From contig NZ_QGGQ01000012.1 of assembly GCF_003148665.1 (NCBI RefSeq), positions 99,325 to 163,324 on the forward strand: a stretch of 64,000 bases of DNA, read 5' to 3'. Source of the DNA: Maribacter polysiphoniae (GTDB lineage: Bacteria; Bacteroidota; Bacteroidia; Flavobacteriales; Flavobacteriaceae). Of this stretch, positions 9,783-19,029 are shown piece by piece (the first letter of the stretch is position 1; every line of letters begins with the position of its first letter). Both the position numbers and the translations under genes were made by a program. The notes under the pieces were generated by a model. It made no database searches, was not told the origin of the DNA, and was given only the letters and a program-made list of their open reading frames with translations.

Positions 9783-12038
9783 ATGAAGCATACTTTGCTA
9801 ATCATGATTATGGCCTTATCCTTTTATACGGGTATGGCCCAAAATACAATTATCGGTACCGTTACCAATGCAGAGGACGGTACCCCTTTAAGTCAGGTTT
9901 CCATTTATTTTCCAGAGTTGGAAAAAGGGACTGCGACGAATACCAATGGCTCTTTTGAAATCACCAATATTCCCAATGGAAATTTTGAATTGGTCATATC
10001 CTCTTTAGGATTTGAAACATTTGAACAGAAAATGGCGATTTCTTCCCATACCGGCCCCTTGCAAATAGCATTGGTCCCTTCGGCTATAGAAATGGAGGAG
10101 ATCATCGTATCTACGCCTTTTCACAAATTACAAAGTGAGAATGTCATGAAGGTGGAAAGAGCCGATATCAAGGAGCTTAAGGGGAATGGTGCAATAACGC
10201 TTTCCGAGGGTATTTCAAATATTGCCGGAGTAGAGAGTATTACCACTGGCGTTGGTATAGGCAAACCCGTAATACGTGGCCTCAGTGCGAATAGGGTTTT
10301 GGTTTATGCCCAAGGAGTGCGTCTTGAAAACCAGCAATTTGGAAGTGAACATGGTTTGGGTATCAATGACGCTGGATTGGAAAGTGTAGAGGTCATTAAA
10401 GGACCTGCTTCCCTGCTATACGGTTCGGATGCCATGGGTGGCGTACTTTACTTCAATCCCGAAAAATTCGCACAACCGAATAACACGGAGGGAGATGTGA
10501 ATTTAAATTATTTTACCAATACACAAGGTTTAGGGGCGAATGCCGGAATTAAAACATCAACAGATAAACTCAAGTTCCTTTTAAGGGGAAGCTACGCCTC
10601 CCATATCGACTATAAGACCGGTGATGGTGAACGATTGACCAATTCGAGGTTCAATGAATATGACCTTAAAACAGGATTGGGTTATCAGTCCAGTAGCATA
10701 AAGACAGAGTTGCGGTATAATTTTAATTCAACAGAATTGGGAATCCCTGAGGAAATCGGGGTACAGGAAAAAGATCGTGACCCAGAGTTGCCTTATCAAC
10801 AAATAGACAATCATATTCTGAGTTCAAAAACCGGTATCTATTTTAAAAATTCCAGTCTCAACGTTTCATTGGGTTATATCATGAACAAGAGAAAGGAGTT
10901 TGAGGAGGAACATGATCATGGGGAAGAAGGGGAAGAAGAACATGAAGAGGAGGTACATGAGGAAGGCCCCGCCCTAGACATGAACCTCTCTACTTTCAGT
11001 TATAATGCAGAATATCACTTGCCGGAATTAGGTAAGTTTGAAACGATAATCGGCGTACAGGGTATGCACCAAACCAACAGCAATTTTGGCGAGGAAGTAT
11101 TGATACCTGATGCCAAAACCAATGATATCGGTGTTTTGGCAACTTCGCACGTTCATTTTGAAAAACGAAATGGATTGCAGTTAGGACTGCGTTACGACCA
11201 TCGGAACATTAGCTCAGAAGAGCCTATGGAGCTTACATCGGAAATTCTTGACCGAAGTTTTAATAGTTTCAATGCGGCTTTGGGCTATAAATTGGAATTG
11301 TTCAACAAAGTGACCACAAGGATCAATTTGGCGACCGGCTTCCGTGCACCGAACTTAGCTGAATTGACTTCTGACGGAACGCATGAAGGAACAAACCGTT
11401 ATGAAATCGGTGACCCGGACTTAAACCATGAGAAAAATTTCCAAACCGATATTTCATTGGAGTATACCAACAAACACATAGAGTTTTTTGTAAACGGATT
11501 TTACAACAATATCAATGATTACATTTTTATTCAACCAAATGGGGAAATCATAGACGAGGCGGATGTTTTCGCTTATGTACAGGAAGATGCCAAACTCTAT
11601 GGCGGTGAAATCGGGTTTCATTTACACCCACATCCGATAGATTGGTTGCATTATGATAGTAGTTTTGAAACCGTAATCGGAAAACGCAAAAATGATGAAT
11701 ATCTTCCGCTGATCCCTGCAAATAAATTAGTGAATACGATTCGGGTGGAAGGAGCTGGTAAATCAACCTGGCTGAACGATGAATATGCCTTTATAACGCT
11801 CAGATCCATTTTTGAGCAAAATAAGGTAGATGAATTTGAAACCCCTTCAGATAATTATAATTTGGTGGATTTAGGATTGGGAGGTACTTTCTTGTTCAAC
11901 AAACAACCTATCGAGGTAAGATTGAGCGCCAATAACATCTTTGATAAAACCTATATTTCGCATTTGTCCCGCTTAAAAACCGATTCGATCGCAAATATTG
12001 GAAGGAACATTTCAATGGCGGTAAGCATACCTTTTTAA
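9783..12038 (+). CDS. TonB-dependent receptor, probably for a metal ion
   Basis: 751 residues. A signal peptide (about 1-19) is followed by a carboxypeptidase-regulatory-like domain (IIGTVTNAEDGTPL onward), then a plug domain with PVIRGLSANRVLVY and IKGPASLLYGSDAMGG. The remainder is a 22-strand-type barrel ending in the aromatic C-terminus SIPF. An extracellular-loop-like insert at about residues 374-396 is almost entirely His and acidic residues (EEHDHGEEGEEEHEEE). Such loops are known in ZnuD-type zinc receptors, so zinc or another divalent metal is a reasonable guess; a siderophore or sugar ligand cannot be excluded. No SusD partner is present. Confidence 0.9.
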   Translation: MKHTLLIMIMALSFYTGMAQNTIIGTVTNAEDGTPLSQVSIYFPELEKGTATNTNGSFEITNIPNGNFELVISSLGFETFEQKMAISSHTGPLQIALVPSAIEMEEIIVSTPFHKLQSENVMKVERADIKELKGNGAITLSEGISNIAGVESITTGVGIGKPVIRGLSANRVLVYAQGVRLENQQFGSEHGLGINDAGLESVEVIKGPASLLYGSDAMGGVLYFNPEKFAQPNNTEGDVNLNYFTNTQGLGANAGIKTSTDKLKFLLRGSYASHIDYKTGDGERLTNSRFNEYDLKTGLGYQSSSIKTELRYNFNSTELGIPEEIGVQEKDRDPELPYQQIDNHILSSKTGIYFKNSSLNVSLGYIMNKRKEFEEEHDHGEEGEEEHEEEVHEEGPALDMNLSTFSYNAEYHLPELGKFETIIGVQGMHQTNSNFGEEVLIPDAKTNDIGVLATSHVHFEKRNGLQLGLRYDHRNISSEEPMELTSEILDRSFNSFNAALGYKLELFNKVTTRINLATGFRAPNLAELTSDGTHEGTNRYEIGDPDLNHEKNFQTDISLEYTNKHIEFFVNGFYNNINDYIFIQPNGEIIDEADVFAYVQEDAKLYGGEIGFHLHPHPIDWLHYDSSFETVIGKRKNDEYLPLIPANKLVNTIRVEGAGKSTWLNDEYAFITLRSIFEQNKVDEFETPSDNYNLVDLGLGGTFLFNKQPIEVRLSANNIFDKTYISHLSRLKTDSIANIGRNISMAVSIPF

Positions 12039-12054
12039 AATATAATCAAGGAAT

Positions 12055-12103
12055 AAGGAAAGATGATCAATCAGTTTTGATATCGATTGTCTTTCCTTTT
12101 TTT
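12055..12103 (+). terminator. Terminator of the TonB receptor gene, overlapping the convergent gene
   Basis: Outer stem AAGGAAAGA / TCTTTCCTT plus inner CAATC / GATTG with a four-base bulge, followed on the plus strand by TTTTTG. The 3' half lies inside the last codons of the convergent gene that ends at 12067. Confidence 0.65.
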
Positions 12104-12375
12104 GTGCCTTTGATCAAATAGGTGTAAATCCACATGATCGTAAATGTCGGAACTACATCCAATCCTGGTATGATTTCCTCGACAAACGTAACCAACCCAG
12201 CTGCTTGACCAATTTTACCTTTGTATAATCGGGTCATTAACCATCCTGCCAACGGGGCCCAAATAATATCGGAAAAATCCCCTATAAAAGGTACGGCGAA
12301 CGACAACATTCCAATACCGTCGAACAATAGTCCCAATAATAGGGTTTTGTATTTTTTATCTTTGTTTTTTGACAT
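12067..12375 (-). CDS. Small membrane protein of unknown function
   Basis: 102 residues with a strongly basic N-terminus (MSKNKDKKYK) and C-terminus. Two or three hydrophobic helices include LLFDGIGMLSFAVPFIGDFSDIIW and a second around VVPTFTIMWIYTYLI. It has no signal peptide cleavage site and no recognised domain. It lies 71 bases after folE on the same strand and could be in the same unit. The name stays hypothetical. Confidence 0.7.
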   Translation of the reverse strand: MSKNKDKKYKTLLLGLLFDGIGMLSFAVPFIGDFSDIIWAPLAGWLMTRLYKGKIGQAAGLVTFVEEIIPGLDVVPTFTIMWIYTYLIKGTKKGKTIDIKTD

Positions 12376-12446
12376 TTCTTAAATTATAGATCCATTATTC
12401 ACATAGCAATAAGAATGCCAATTTTGGGAATATTTGGTTGTACGTC

Positions 12447-13046
12447 CTAGGACAGGCTTGAGCTGATCAACTTCAAAAACTCGTTTCGGGTCTCTTCTTT
12501 TACAAAACTTCCCCGGAATCCCGAGGTAGTGGTTACCGAATTTTGTTTCTGTACACCCCGCATCATCATACACATATGTGAAGCCTCGATCACCACGGCA
12601 ACACCTTGGGGCTTTAAGGTATCGTTGATACAGTCCAATATTTGTTCGGTTAATCGTTCCTGAACCTGTAATCTACGTGCAAATACATCAACGATGCGCG
12701 GTAACTTACTAAGACCAACTATTTGTCCGTCAGGAATATAAGCTATATGTGCTTTCCCAAAAAAGGGCAACATATGATGTTCACAAAGGGAGTACAGTTC
12801 AATATCCTTTACAATGACCATTTCATTGTACGACTCATTGAACATGGCACTCTTTAAAATCTGTGCCGCATCCTGCTCATAGCCTTGGGTAAGAAAAAGC
12901 ATGGCCTTTGCCGCTCTTTCAGGGGTTTTCATTAATCCCTCGCGTGAGACGTCCTCCCCTATTTCCTCAATTATTTTAGCATACCGTTCTTGAACATCCT
13001 TGGTGATTTCCAAATCATATTCCTCAAAACTTCTATATGGTGTCAT
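12447..13046 (-). CDS. folE: GTP cyclohydrolase I
   Basis: 199 residues. The enzyme converts GTP to 7,8-dihydroneopterin triphosphate, the first step to tetrahydrofolate or pterins. The zinc ligands are visible as Cys and His in [11 protein letters not shown] and the later Cys in [30 protein letters not shown] and [10 protein letters not shown] are signature segments. The N-terminal extension of about 20 residues is usual for the family. Length is normal, and the ATG at 13046 gives the expected start. Confidence 0.97.
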   Translation of the reverse strand: MTPYRSFEEYDLEITKDVQERYAKIIEEIGEDVSREGLMKTPERAAKAMLFLTQGYEQDAAQILKSAMFNESYNEMVIVKDIELYSLCEHHMLPFFGKAHIAYIPDGQIVGLSKLPRIVDVFARRLQVQERLTEQILDCINDTLKPQGVAVVIEASHMCMMMRGVQKQNSVTTTSGFRGSFVKEETRNEFLKLISSSLS

Positions 13047-13244
13047 TTTGTGATTTTGTTATTTACGTTGTTCGCTAAGTGCGTTTTCCCCCTTTTAAGG
13101 ACCTGTTTTCCCCGTAAAGATTATAGGATGACAATTTAACGCTTAATTCATTAAAATAAAACAAGAAAACAGTATTGTTATCTACCGGGTTGTTTTGGTA
13201 TGTCTTGGCTATTGATTAATTTTCGAACTGTAAAAAAAGCATCA

Positions 13245-13952
13245 ATGATCCAAGCCACCAATATCCAAAAGTTTTATGGGGATTTACAAGTATTAAAGGG
13301 AGTAGACCTACATATTAAATCGGGTGAAATCGTCTCTATTGTGGGGCCTTCGGGTGCAGGAAAGACCACCCTCCTACAAATTTTGGGCACTTTGGATGTC
13401 CAAAGTAACAAGGTAGACAGTAGGTTATTGATAAAGGGTGTGGAAGTCACTGATTTATCAGACAATGAAATCGCAAGGTTCCGAAACGAGAATATTGGTT
13501 TTATTTTTCAATTTCATCAATTATTACCTGAGTTTACTGCGCTAGAGAATGTATGTATTCCTGCGTTCATTAAAAAGACACCCCGGAACCAAGCAGAAAA
13601 ACGGGCGAAGGAATTATTGGAGTTTTTGGGACTTGCCCATCGCCTTCACCACAAGCCCAATGAATTATCAGGAGGGGAACAACAACGCGTTGCCGTTGCA
13701 AGGGCCTTGATCAACAACCCCTCAGTAATCTTCGCTGATGAACCCAGTGGAAACCTGGACTCCGAGAGTGCCGATAATCTACATAAATTGTTTTTTGAAT
13801 TGCGGGATAAATTCGGTCAAACCTTTGTTATTGTAACCCATAACAAGGAATTGGCGGATCTGGCCGATCGCAAACTTACCATGGTAGATGGCCTTATTAC
13901 CGATGCAACGGGCATTGAATGGACCGATTTTACCAATAGGCCCTTACTATGA
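13245..13952 (+). CDS. ABC transporter ATP-binding protein, LolD type
   Basis: 235 residues from the ATG at 13245, chosen because family members start with a [16 protein letters not shown] strand; an upstream ATG at 13200 would add 15 atypical residues. Walker A is GPSGAGKTT, the signature is LSGGEQQR, Walker B is [12 protein letters not shown] and the switch His is in VTH. The spacing and the EPSGNLDSE segment are those of the LolD/MacB/FtsE group. No permease gene adjoins, so its LolCE-type partner must lie elsewhere. Four bases (ATGA) overlap with the next gene suggest coupled translation. Confidence 0.88.
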   Translation: MIQATNIQKFYGDLQVLKGVDLHIKSGEIVSIVGPSGAGKTTLLQILGTLDVQSNKVDSRLLIKGVEVTDLSDNEIARFRNENIGFIFQFHQLLPEFTALENVCIPAFIKKTPRNQAEKRAKELLEFLGLAHRLHHKPNELSGGEQQRVAVARALINNPSVIFADEPSGNLDSESADNLHKLFFELRDKFGQTFVIVTHNKELADLADRKLTMVDGLITDATGIEWTDFTNRPLL

Positions 13953-14713
13953 CCCAAAAAGAGCTTAAGGAGTTTTTGGACGTCAAGGTTGAGGAATACA
14001 ACCAGGTACAATTCTTGGATAGTGATCCCATTCAAATTCCACATACTTTCAGCGTAAAGGAAGATATAGAGATCAGTGGCTTCCTGACGGCGACCATTGC
14101 CTGGGGAAATCGCAAAAGCATTATCAACAATGCCAGAAGAATGATGGACTTGCTTGATCATTCCCCTTATGATTTCATCATGAACCATAGGCCGAATGAC
14201 CTTGAAAGATTTGATGGATTTGTTCACCGCACTTTTAATAGTAGGGACCTAACGTATTTTATTCATAGCCTTCGGCATATTTATCAAAACCATGGAGGAA
14301 TGGAGGCCGTATTTGCTGCCAATGTCGATGCCAACTCGGTACAAAATGCCATATCGGGCTTTAAGAAGGTGTTTTTTGAATTACCCCACGAACAACGAAC
14401 CACCAAGCACATCTCGGACCCTTTGAAAGGATCGGCAGCCAAGCGTATCAATATGTTTTTACGATGGATGGTCAGGGATGCATCAACGGGTGTGGATTTC
14501 GGTTTATGGACGCAAATCCACCCCAAACAACTTTCCTGTCCGTTGGATGTGCATTCTGGTAATGTAGCCAGAAAACTCGGATTATTACAACGTAAGCAGA
14601 ATGATGCCAAGGCGCTTATGGAATTGGATACCGCACTTCGTAAATTAGACCCCGATGATCCCGTAAAATATGATTTTGCACTATTTGGACTTGGGGTTTT
14701 TGAAAAATTCTAG
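13949..14713 (+). CDS. TIGR02757 family protein (DUF2400)
   Basis: 254 residues of the conserved TIGR02757 family found across Bacteroidota and some other phyla. Characteristic segments are [44 protein letters not shown] and the end [14 protein letters not shown]. The [12 protein letters not shown] segment recalls helix-hairpin DNA glycosylase-like folds, but biochemical function is not established. It begins inside the stop of the ABC ATPase gene and is thus translationally linked to it. Confidence 0.88.
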   Translation: MTQKELKEFLDVKVEEYNQVQFLDSDPIQIPHTFSVKEDIEISGFLTATIAWGNRKSIINNARRMMDLLDHSPYDFIMNHRPNDLERFDGFVHRTFNSRDLTYFIHSLRHIYQNHGGMEAVFAANVDANSVQNAISGFKKVFFELPHEQRTTKHISDPLKGSAAKRINMFLRWMVRDASTGVDFGLWTQIHPKQLSCPLDVHSGNVARKLGLLQRKQNDAKALMELDTALRKLDPDDPVKYDFALFGLGVFEKF

Positions 14714-14807
14714 TTTCTCCCCTATTCTTCATTCGTAAGTCGGGTAAACCAATGGGTTTTTCCATACAAATTCCCTACTTTTAATCCTGACCAAATTCAG
14801 GAATACA

Positions 14808-16292
14808 ATGAAAAGAACTTTAGTTATTTTAAGTCTGCTTGTAGGCTTTAGCCTAGTGCATGCCCAAGAACGTAAACTTCCCGTTGATACCGTTGTGACC
14901 ACACAGCATAGTGTTACCATAAATGGAAGTCCTTTGAATTACACGGCAAAAACGGGAACACAACCCGTTTGGGATGAATCTGGAAAACCTATAGCAGCAT
15001 TGCATTATACCTATTATACCAAGAATAATGTAAAGGATCGTGCATCCAGACCGTTGCTTATATCCTTTAATGGTGGTCCTGGGTCCGCTTCGGTATGGAT
15101 GCACTTGGCATATACCGGTCCGAGAATGCTTAAAATTGATGATGAAGGGTATCCTGTACAGCCATACGGTGTAAAGGAAAACCCCTTTTCCGTCCTGGAC
15201 GTGACCGATATTGTCTACGTAAATCCTGCCAATACGGGCTATTCACGTACCATTCCGGAAACAGGTAAGGAAGTTGACCGGGATACATTTTTCGGAATAA
15301 ATGCCGATATTAAATATTTGGCGGAATGGTTGAACACTTTTGTTACCCGTAACAATAGGTGGCGTTCCCCAAAATACATTATTGGGGAAAGTTATGGTGG
15401 TACAAGGGTTATGGGACTTTCTTTGGCCTTGCAAAACCAGCAATGGATGTATTTGAATGGGGTGATTATGGTCTCCCCAGCGGATTATAAGGTTATACGA
15501 AAAGGAGGACCGGTTTCAGACGCCATTAGCCTACCCTATTTCACCGCAACGGCTTGGCATCATAAAAAATTACCTGCTGCATTGCAACAAAAAGACCTCC
15601 TTGAAATCTTACCCGAAACCGAGGAATTTACATTGAATACATTGATTCCCGCCCTTAGTAAGGGAGGATTTATAGACAACGCTGAAAAGAACGCTGTTGC
15701 CAAAAAAATGGCCTACTATTCAGGATTGTCCGAAAAAGAAATCCTTGATCAGAATTTGGTCGTATCAACACGGTATTTTTGGAAACATCTGTTGCAGGAT
15801 GAAGGTTATACCACCGGTAGGTTAGACTCACGGTATTTAGGAATAGACCGTCAAATGTTCGGTGGGCGACCCGACTATAATGCAGAGATATCCTCTTGGT
15901 CGCACAGTTTCACCCCTGCCATCAACTACTATTTGCAGGAAGAATTGAATTTTAAGACCGATATTAAATACAATATGTTCGGGCCTGTTCACCCATGGAA
16001 CAATGAAAACGACAATACTAGGGAGAATCTTCGTCAGGCCATGGCCCAAAACCCCTATTTGAATGTTTTGATACAATCGGGGTATTATGATGGTGCCACC
16101 ACCTATTTCAATGCTAAATACACCATGTGGCAAGTGGACCCCAGTGGTCGTATGAAAGATCGCTTCGAATTTAAGGGCTATCGCAGTGGACATATGATGT
16201 ACTTGAGAAAAGAGGACCTGCAAAAGGCCAATGAGGATATAAGAGCCTTTATAAAACGAACAATGTCTAATGGCAAAAGCGCTAAATATTGA
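14808..16292 (+). CDS. Secreted S10 serine carboxypeptidase
   Basis: 494 residues. A signal peptide ends near HAQ (residue 20). The catalytic triad can be placed: Ser195 in GESYGGTR, Asp428 in GYYDGAT and His462 in SGHMMYL. NGGPGSAS near residue 90 forms the oxyanion and substrate-binding loop. Such peptidases release C-terminal residues from peptides and are often exported in Bacteroidota. The next gene begins at the base right after its stop codon, so the two are one transcript. Its peptide source is not known. Confidence 0.93.
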   Translation: MKRTLVILSLLVGFSLVHAQERKLPVDTVVTTQHSVTINGSPLNYTAKTGTQPVWDESGKPIAALHYTYYTKNNVKDRASRPLLISFNGGPGSASVWMHLAYTGPRMLKIDDEGYPVQPYGVKENPFSVLDVTDIVYVNPANTGYSRTIPETGKEVDRDTFFGINADIKYLAEWLNTFVTRNNRWRSPKYIIGESYGGTRVMGLSLALQNQQWMYLNGVIMVSPADYKVIRKGGPVSDAISLPYFTATAWHHKKLPAALQQKDLLEILPETEEFTLNTLIPALSKGGFIDNAEKNAVAKKMAYYSGLSEKEILDQNLVVSTRYFWKHLLQDEGYTTGRLDSRYLGIDRQMFGGRPDYNAEISSWSHSFTPAINYYLQEELNFKTDIKYNMFGPVHPWNNENDNTRENLRQAMAQNPYLNVLIQSGYYDGATTYFNAKYTMWQVDPSGRMKDRFEFKGYRSGHMMYLRKEDLQKANEDIRAFIKRTMSNGKSAKY

Positions 16293-16931
16293 ATGAAAAC
16301 AGTAGATTTTAGCAACCCGCATCGCAAAAAGCATTTTGATTTTTTCCGGGAGATGAACCATCCGCATTTCAACATTACCGCCAATGTTGAAATTAGCAGA
16401 CTACTCCCCTTCCTGAAGGATAATAAATTTCCAATAAATATCGGTATGGTCTATTTATTGGCCCGAACGGCCAATGAAATCCCTGAATTTAGATGGCGTA
16501 TTCGAGGGGATAAAGTTGTGGAACACCCTTTGGTACATCCTTCTTTTACGGTGTCGACCGATGTCGCGGATGTTTTTAGTTTCTGTTCGGTGGACTTCTC
16601 ATACGATTCAAGCATGTTTTTTGATAAGGCTTCCACGATTATGGAAAACATGAAAACGAATCCTTCCTTGGAAGATGAAATAGGACGTGATGATTTTTTA
16701 TTCATGTCCACTTTTCCTTGGGTGAGTTTTACGAGCATTCAGCATGCTATGCATTACCATCCTTCCGACAGCGTACCGAGAATTATTTGGGGAAAATTTT
16801 TTGAACAGGACGGAAAAACCTTGATGCCTTTATCGGTACAGGCCCACCATGCCATAGTGGATGGTAGGCATATAGGACAATTCTTCCAGGATTTTGAGGC
16901 CATGGCTTCCGCCCCTTCCGATTTCTTTTAA
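16293..16931 (+). CDS. Type A chloramphenicol acetyltransferase family protein
   Basis: 212 residues, the usual CAT length. The N-terminal pattern RKKHFDFFREMNHPHFNITA aligns with the classical start of type A CATs. The catalytic motif is HHAIVDG, with His186 as general base and Asp190 as structural partner. Flanking phenylalanines in the C-terminal helix (GQFFQDFE) also fit. The fold accepts many acyl acceptors, and a chromosomal copy with no mobile element next to it may not be a resistance gene. It is fused transcriptionally to the S10 peptidase (no intergenic base), which is an odd pairing. Confidence 0.87.
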   Translation: MKTVDFSNPHRKKHFDFFREMNHPHFNITANVEISRLLPFLKDNKFPINIGMVYLLARTANEIPEFRWRIRGDKVVEHPLVHPSFTVSTDVADVFSFCSVDFSYDSSMFFDKASTIMENMKTNPSLEDEIGRDDFLFMSTFPWVSFTSIQHAMHYHPSDSVPRIIWGKFFEQDGKTLMPLSVQAHHAIVDGRHIGQFFQDFEAMASAPSDFF

Positions 16932-16950
16932 TGGAAAACCAATACATACG

Positions 16951-16970
16951 TTTTAGGAGGTTTCCTAAAA
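16951..16970 (+). terminator. AT-rich hairpin, possible weak terminator
   Basis: Perfect eight-base arms TTTTAGGA / TCCTAAAA with a four-base loop, then GATAATTTTTTAG. It lies 20 bases after the CAT stop codon. The stem is AT-rich, so termination would be weak; it could instead be a regulator site. Confidence 0.4.
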
Positions 16971-17052
16971 GATAATTTTTTAGGGTTTGTCAGAGTAGGT
17001 ATATTCTTGAAATCAGTACCTTTAATAGCTTAACCAATTACCTTCAAATTCT

Positions 17053-17727
17053 ATGAAATCTATAGTCCTTTTAATAGCTTTTTTAATGATAAACGTTTCT
17101 CAAGCCCAAGACTGGGCAAATCTAGAACAGTTTAGGGCAGACAATGCCAAAATAGGTCTACCTGGTGCCGATGAGGATAGGGTCGTGTTTATGGGGAATT
17201 CCATCACCATTGGCTGGATCAATACCGTTCCGGAATTTTTTGAAGGCAAGCCATATATCAACAGGGGAATAAGTGGACAAACCACCCCTCAAATGCTGGT
17301 AAGGTTTCGCCAGGATGTTATCGCTTTACAACCGAAGGTAGTCGTCATACTGGCCGGCACCAATGACATTGCCGGTAATACAGGTCCGTCGACACTGGAA
17401 ATGATTGCCGATAATATAAAATCAATGGCAGAATTGGCAGAGGCACATGGTATAAAAGTGGTCATTTCCTCGGTACTTCCCGCCTATGACTATCCCTGGA
17501 AACCCGGATTGGAACCATCAAAAAAAATCATCAAATTGAATAGTATGTTGCGTACGTATGCCGAAAAAAAAGGTCATATCTATCTTGATTACTTTTCGGT
17601 CATGGTCGATGGGCGTAACGGATTGCCCAAAAAATATGCCCTTGATGAAGTCCACCCCACAAAATTGGGTTATGAGGTAATGGCTCCTTTGGCAGAAGCG
17701 GCAATTGCAAAAGCCTTGGCCAATTAA
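17053..17727 (+). CDS. Secreted SGNH/GDSL-family hydrolase
   Basis: 224 residues. A signal peptide (MKSIVLLIAFLMINVSQAQ) directs export. The four SGNH blocks are clear: FMGNSITIGW with the nucleophile Ser, GISGQTT with Gly, LAGTNDIAG with Asn, and DEVHPTKLGY with the catalytic Asp and His. This is the subgroup of GDSL-like lipase/acylhydrolases that often acts as carbohydrate esterase in Bacteroidota. Its neighbours (GH20-like, sulfatase) make deacetylation of a glycan plausible, though no substrate can be assigned from sequence. Confidence 0.92.
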   Translation: MKSIVLLIAFLMINVSQAQDWANLEQFRADNAKIGLPGADEDRVVFMGNSITIGWINTVPEFFEGKPYINRGISGQTTPQMLVRFRQDVIALQPKVVVILAGTNDIAGNTGPSTLEMIADNIKSMAELAEAHGIKVVISSVLPAYDYPWKPGLEPSKKIIKLNSMLRTYAEKKGHIYLDYFSVMVDGRNGLPKKYALDEVHPTKLGYEVMAPLAEAAIAKALAN

Positions 17728-17914
17728 TAAGGAACTCATAATGATTCGAACAACCTCTCTTGGGTGAGTTAAAAGAACCGTTTAAAATTGTTTTTAAGGG
17801 ATGGCGACAAAAAAAAGGATTCCGGTTAAAATCATAAGGCAAGGGGAAAACAAATTACTGGTTTGAAACAATAGTAATTTCTTTTTGGTAATTTTAGTAC
17901 AAATACCGAGCCTT

Positions 17915-19009
17915 ATGAAACGTTTATTTTTCTTCCTTTTACTGCTTTCCCCATCTATGTGCCTCCTTGCCCAAAATACTTTTGAAGTGAAGGGGTTTTG
18001 TATATCCGCCCCACCATCGGATCAGGTTGGGCCGTTTATCGATTTTTTGGAAAATGAACTGGCCCCTAACGGAATCAACACCATGGTTTTAAGGGTAGAT
18101 TATAATTACGCCTATGAGTCAAGACCTGAATTAAGGGGGGAAAACCCTTTAAGTAAGATTCAAGTCAAGCAAATCGTAAACAAGTGTAAAACACTAAATA
18201 TCAATATAATCCCCCAAGTAAATTTGTTGGGCCATCAAAGTTGGCATTCTGAACACACCAAGTTACTACAGGTATACCCGGAATTTGATGAAACACCACA
18301 TATTGCATTGCCAGAAAATTATGTTTGGCCTAATGATGATGGCTTATATTGTAAGAGTTACTGTCCATTACATCCCAAAGTACATGAGGTAGTTTTTGAT
18401 TTGATGGATGAGATTTTGGATGTTTTCGAAGCCGACGCCTTTCATGCCGGTATGGACGAGGTATTTTATTTGGCCGATGATAATTGTCTACGTTGTAAAG
18501 GGATGGATCCCGCGGCTTTATATGCCGGTGAATTGATTAAAATCAATAACCATTTATCCCAACGGGGAGCACGGTTATGGATTTGGGGTGATCGTTTGAT
18601 TGACGGGGCCCAAACGGATATTGGCATGTGGGAAGCTTCGATGAATAATACAGCCAGGGCCATTGATATGATCCCGAAATCCGTTGTTATTTGTGACTGG
18701 CATTACGAGAAGGCCTTCCCCACGGCTGCCTATTTTGCGATAAAGGGATTCGATGTCATTACCTGTCCATGGCGCAAACCCGAAGTGGCAGTGGACCAAG
18801 TGAAGATGATGCATGATTTTAAAATGAATTCCACTCCGGAAATGGCTGCGCATTATCTCGGAATGATGCAAACTTATTGGTCATCCACCACAAAATTCAT
18901 AGAAGAGCAAAAAGCATCAACAGGGAATGAAGCAAATGCAGTGACTTGTTTCAAGGCCATGGTCAACACCATGAAAACCATAGAATCCCCATATGGCAAA
19001 CTGGAATAA
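17915..19009 (+). CDS. GH20-like exported glycoside hydrolase
   Basis: 364 residues from the ATG at 17915, which starts a clear signal peptide (MKRLFFFLLLLSPSMCLLAQ); an upstream in-frame codon at 17885 only adds a non-signal extension. A TIM barrel of the GH20 type follows. The catalytic Asp-Glu pair is Asp181-Glu182 in HAGMDEVFYL, preceded by PQVNLLGHQSW, which has the family's H near strand 4. WIWGDRLIDG and CDWHYEKAFPT are barrel-end tryptophan loops. It lacks the N-terminal GH20b domain of classical hexosaminidases. Beta-N-acetylhexosaminidase activity is the default guess. It converges on the oxidoreductase gene with 20 bases between. Confidence 0.82.
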   Translation: MKRLFFFLLLLSPSMCLLAQNTFEVKGFCISAPPSDQVGPFIDFLENELAPNGINTMVLRVDYNYAYESRPELRGENPLSKIQVKQIVNKCKTLNINIIPQVNLLGHQSWHSEHTKLLQVYPEFDETPHIALPENYVWPNDDGLYCKSYCPLHPKVHEVVFDLMDEILDVFEADAFHAGMDEVFYLADDNCLRCKGMDPAALYAGELIKINNHLSQRGARLWIWGDRLIDGAQTDIGMWEASMNNTARAIDMIPKSVVICDWHYEKAFPTAAYFAIKGFDVITCPWRKPEVAVDQVKMMHDFKMNSTPEMAAHYLGMMQTYWSSTTKFIEEQKASTGNEANAVTCFKAMVNTMKTIESPYGKLE

Positions 19010-19029
19010 TCACATATAAGAGGGCCATT

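Noticed and set aside
10905..10973. Repetitive GAA/CAT-rich stretch as a tandem repeat or CRISPR-like array
   Set aside because: It is in frame, irregular, and simply encodes the His/Glu-rich loop of the receptor.
16293..16931. CAT gene as part of an acquired resistance cassette
   Set aside because: No insertion sequence, integron site or base-composition change surrounds it; it is embedded among host-like genes.
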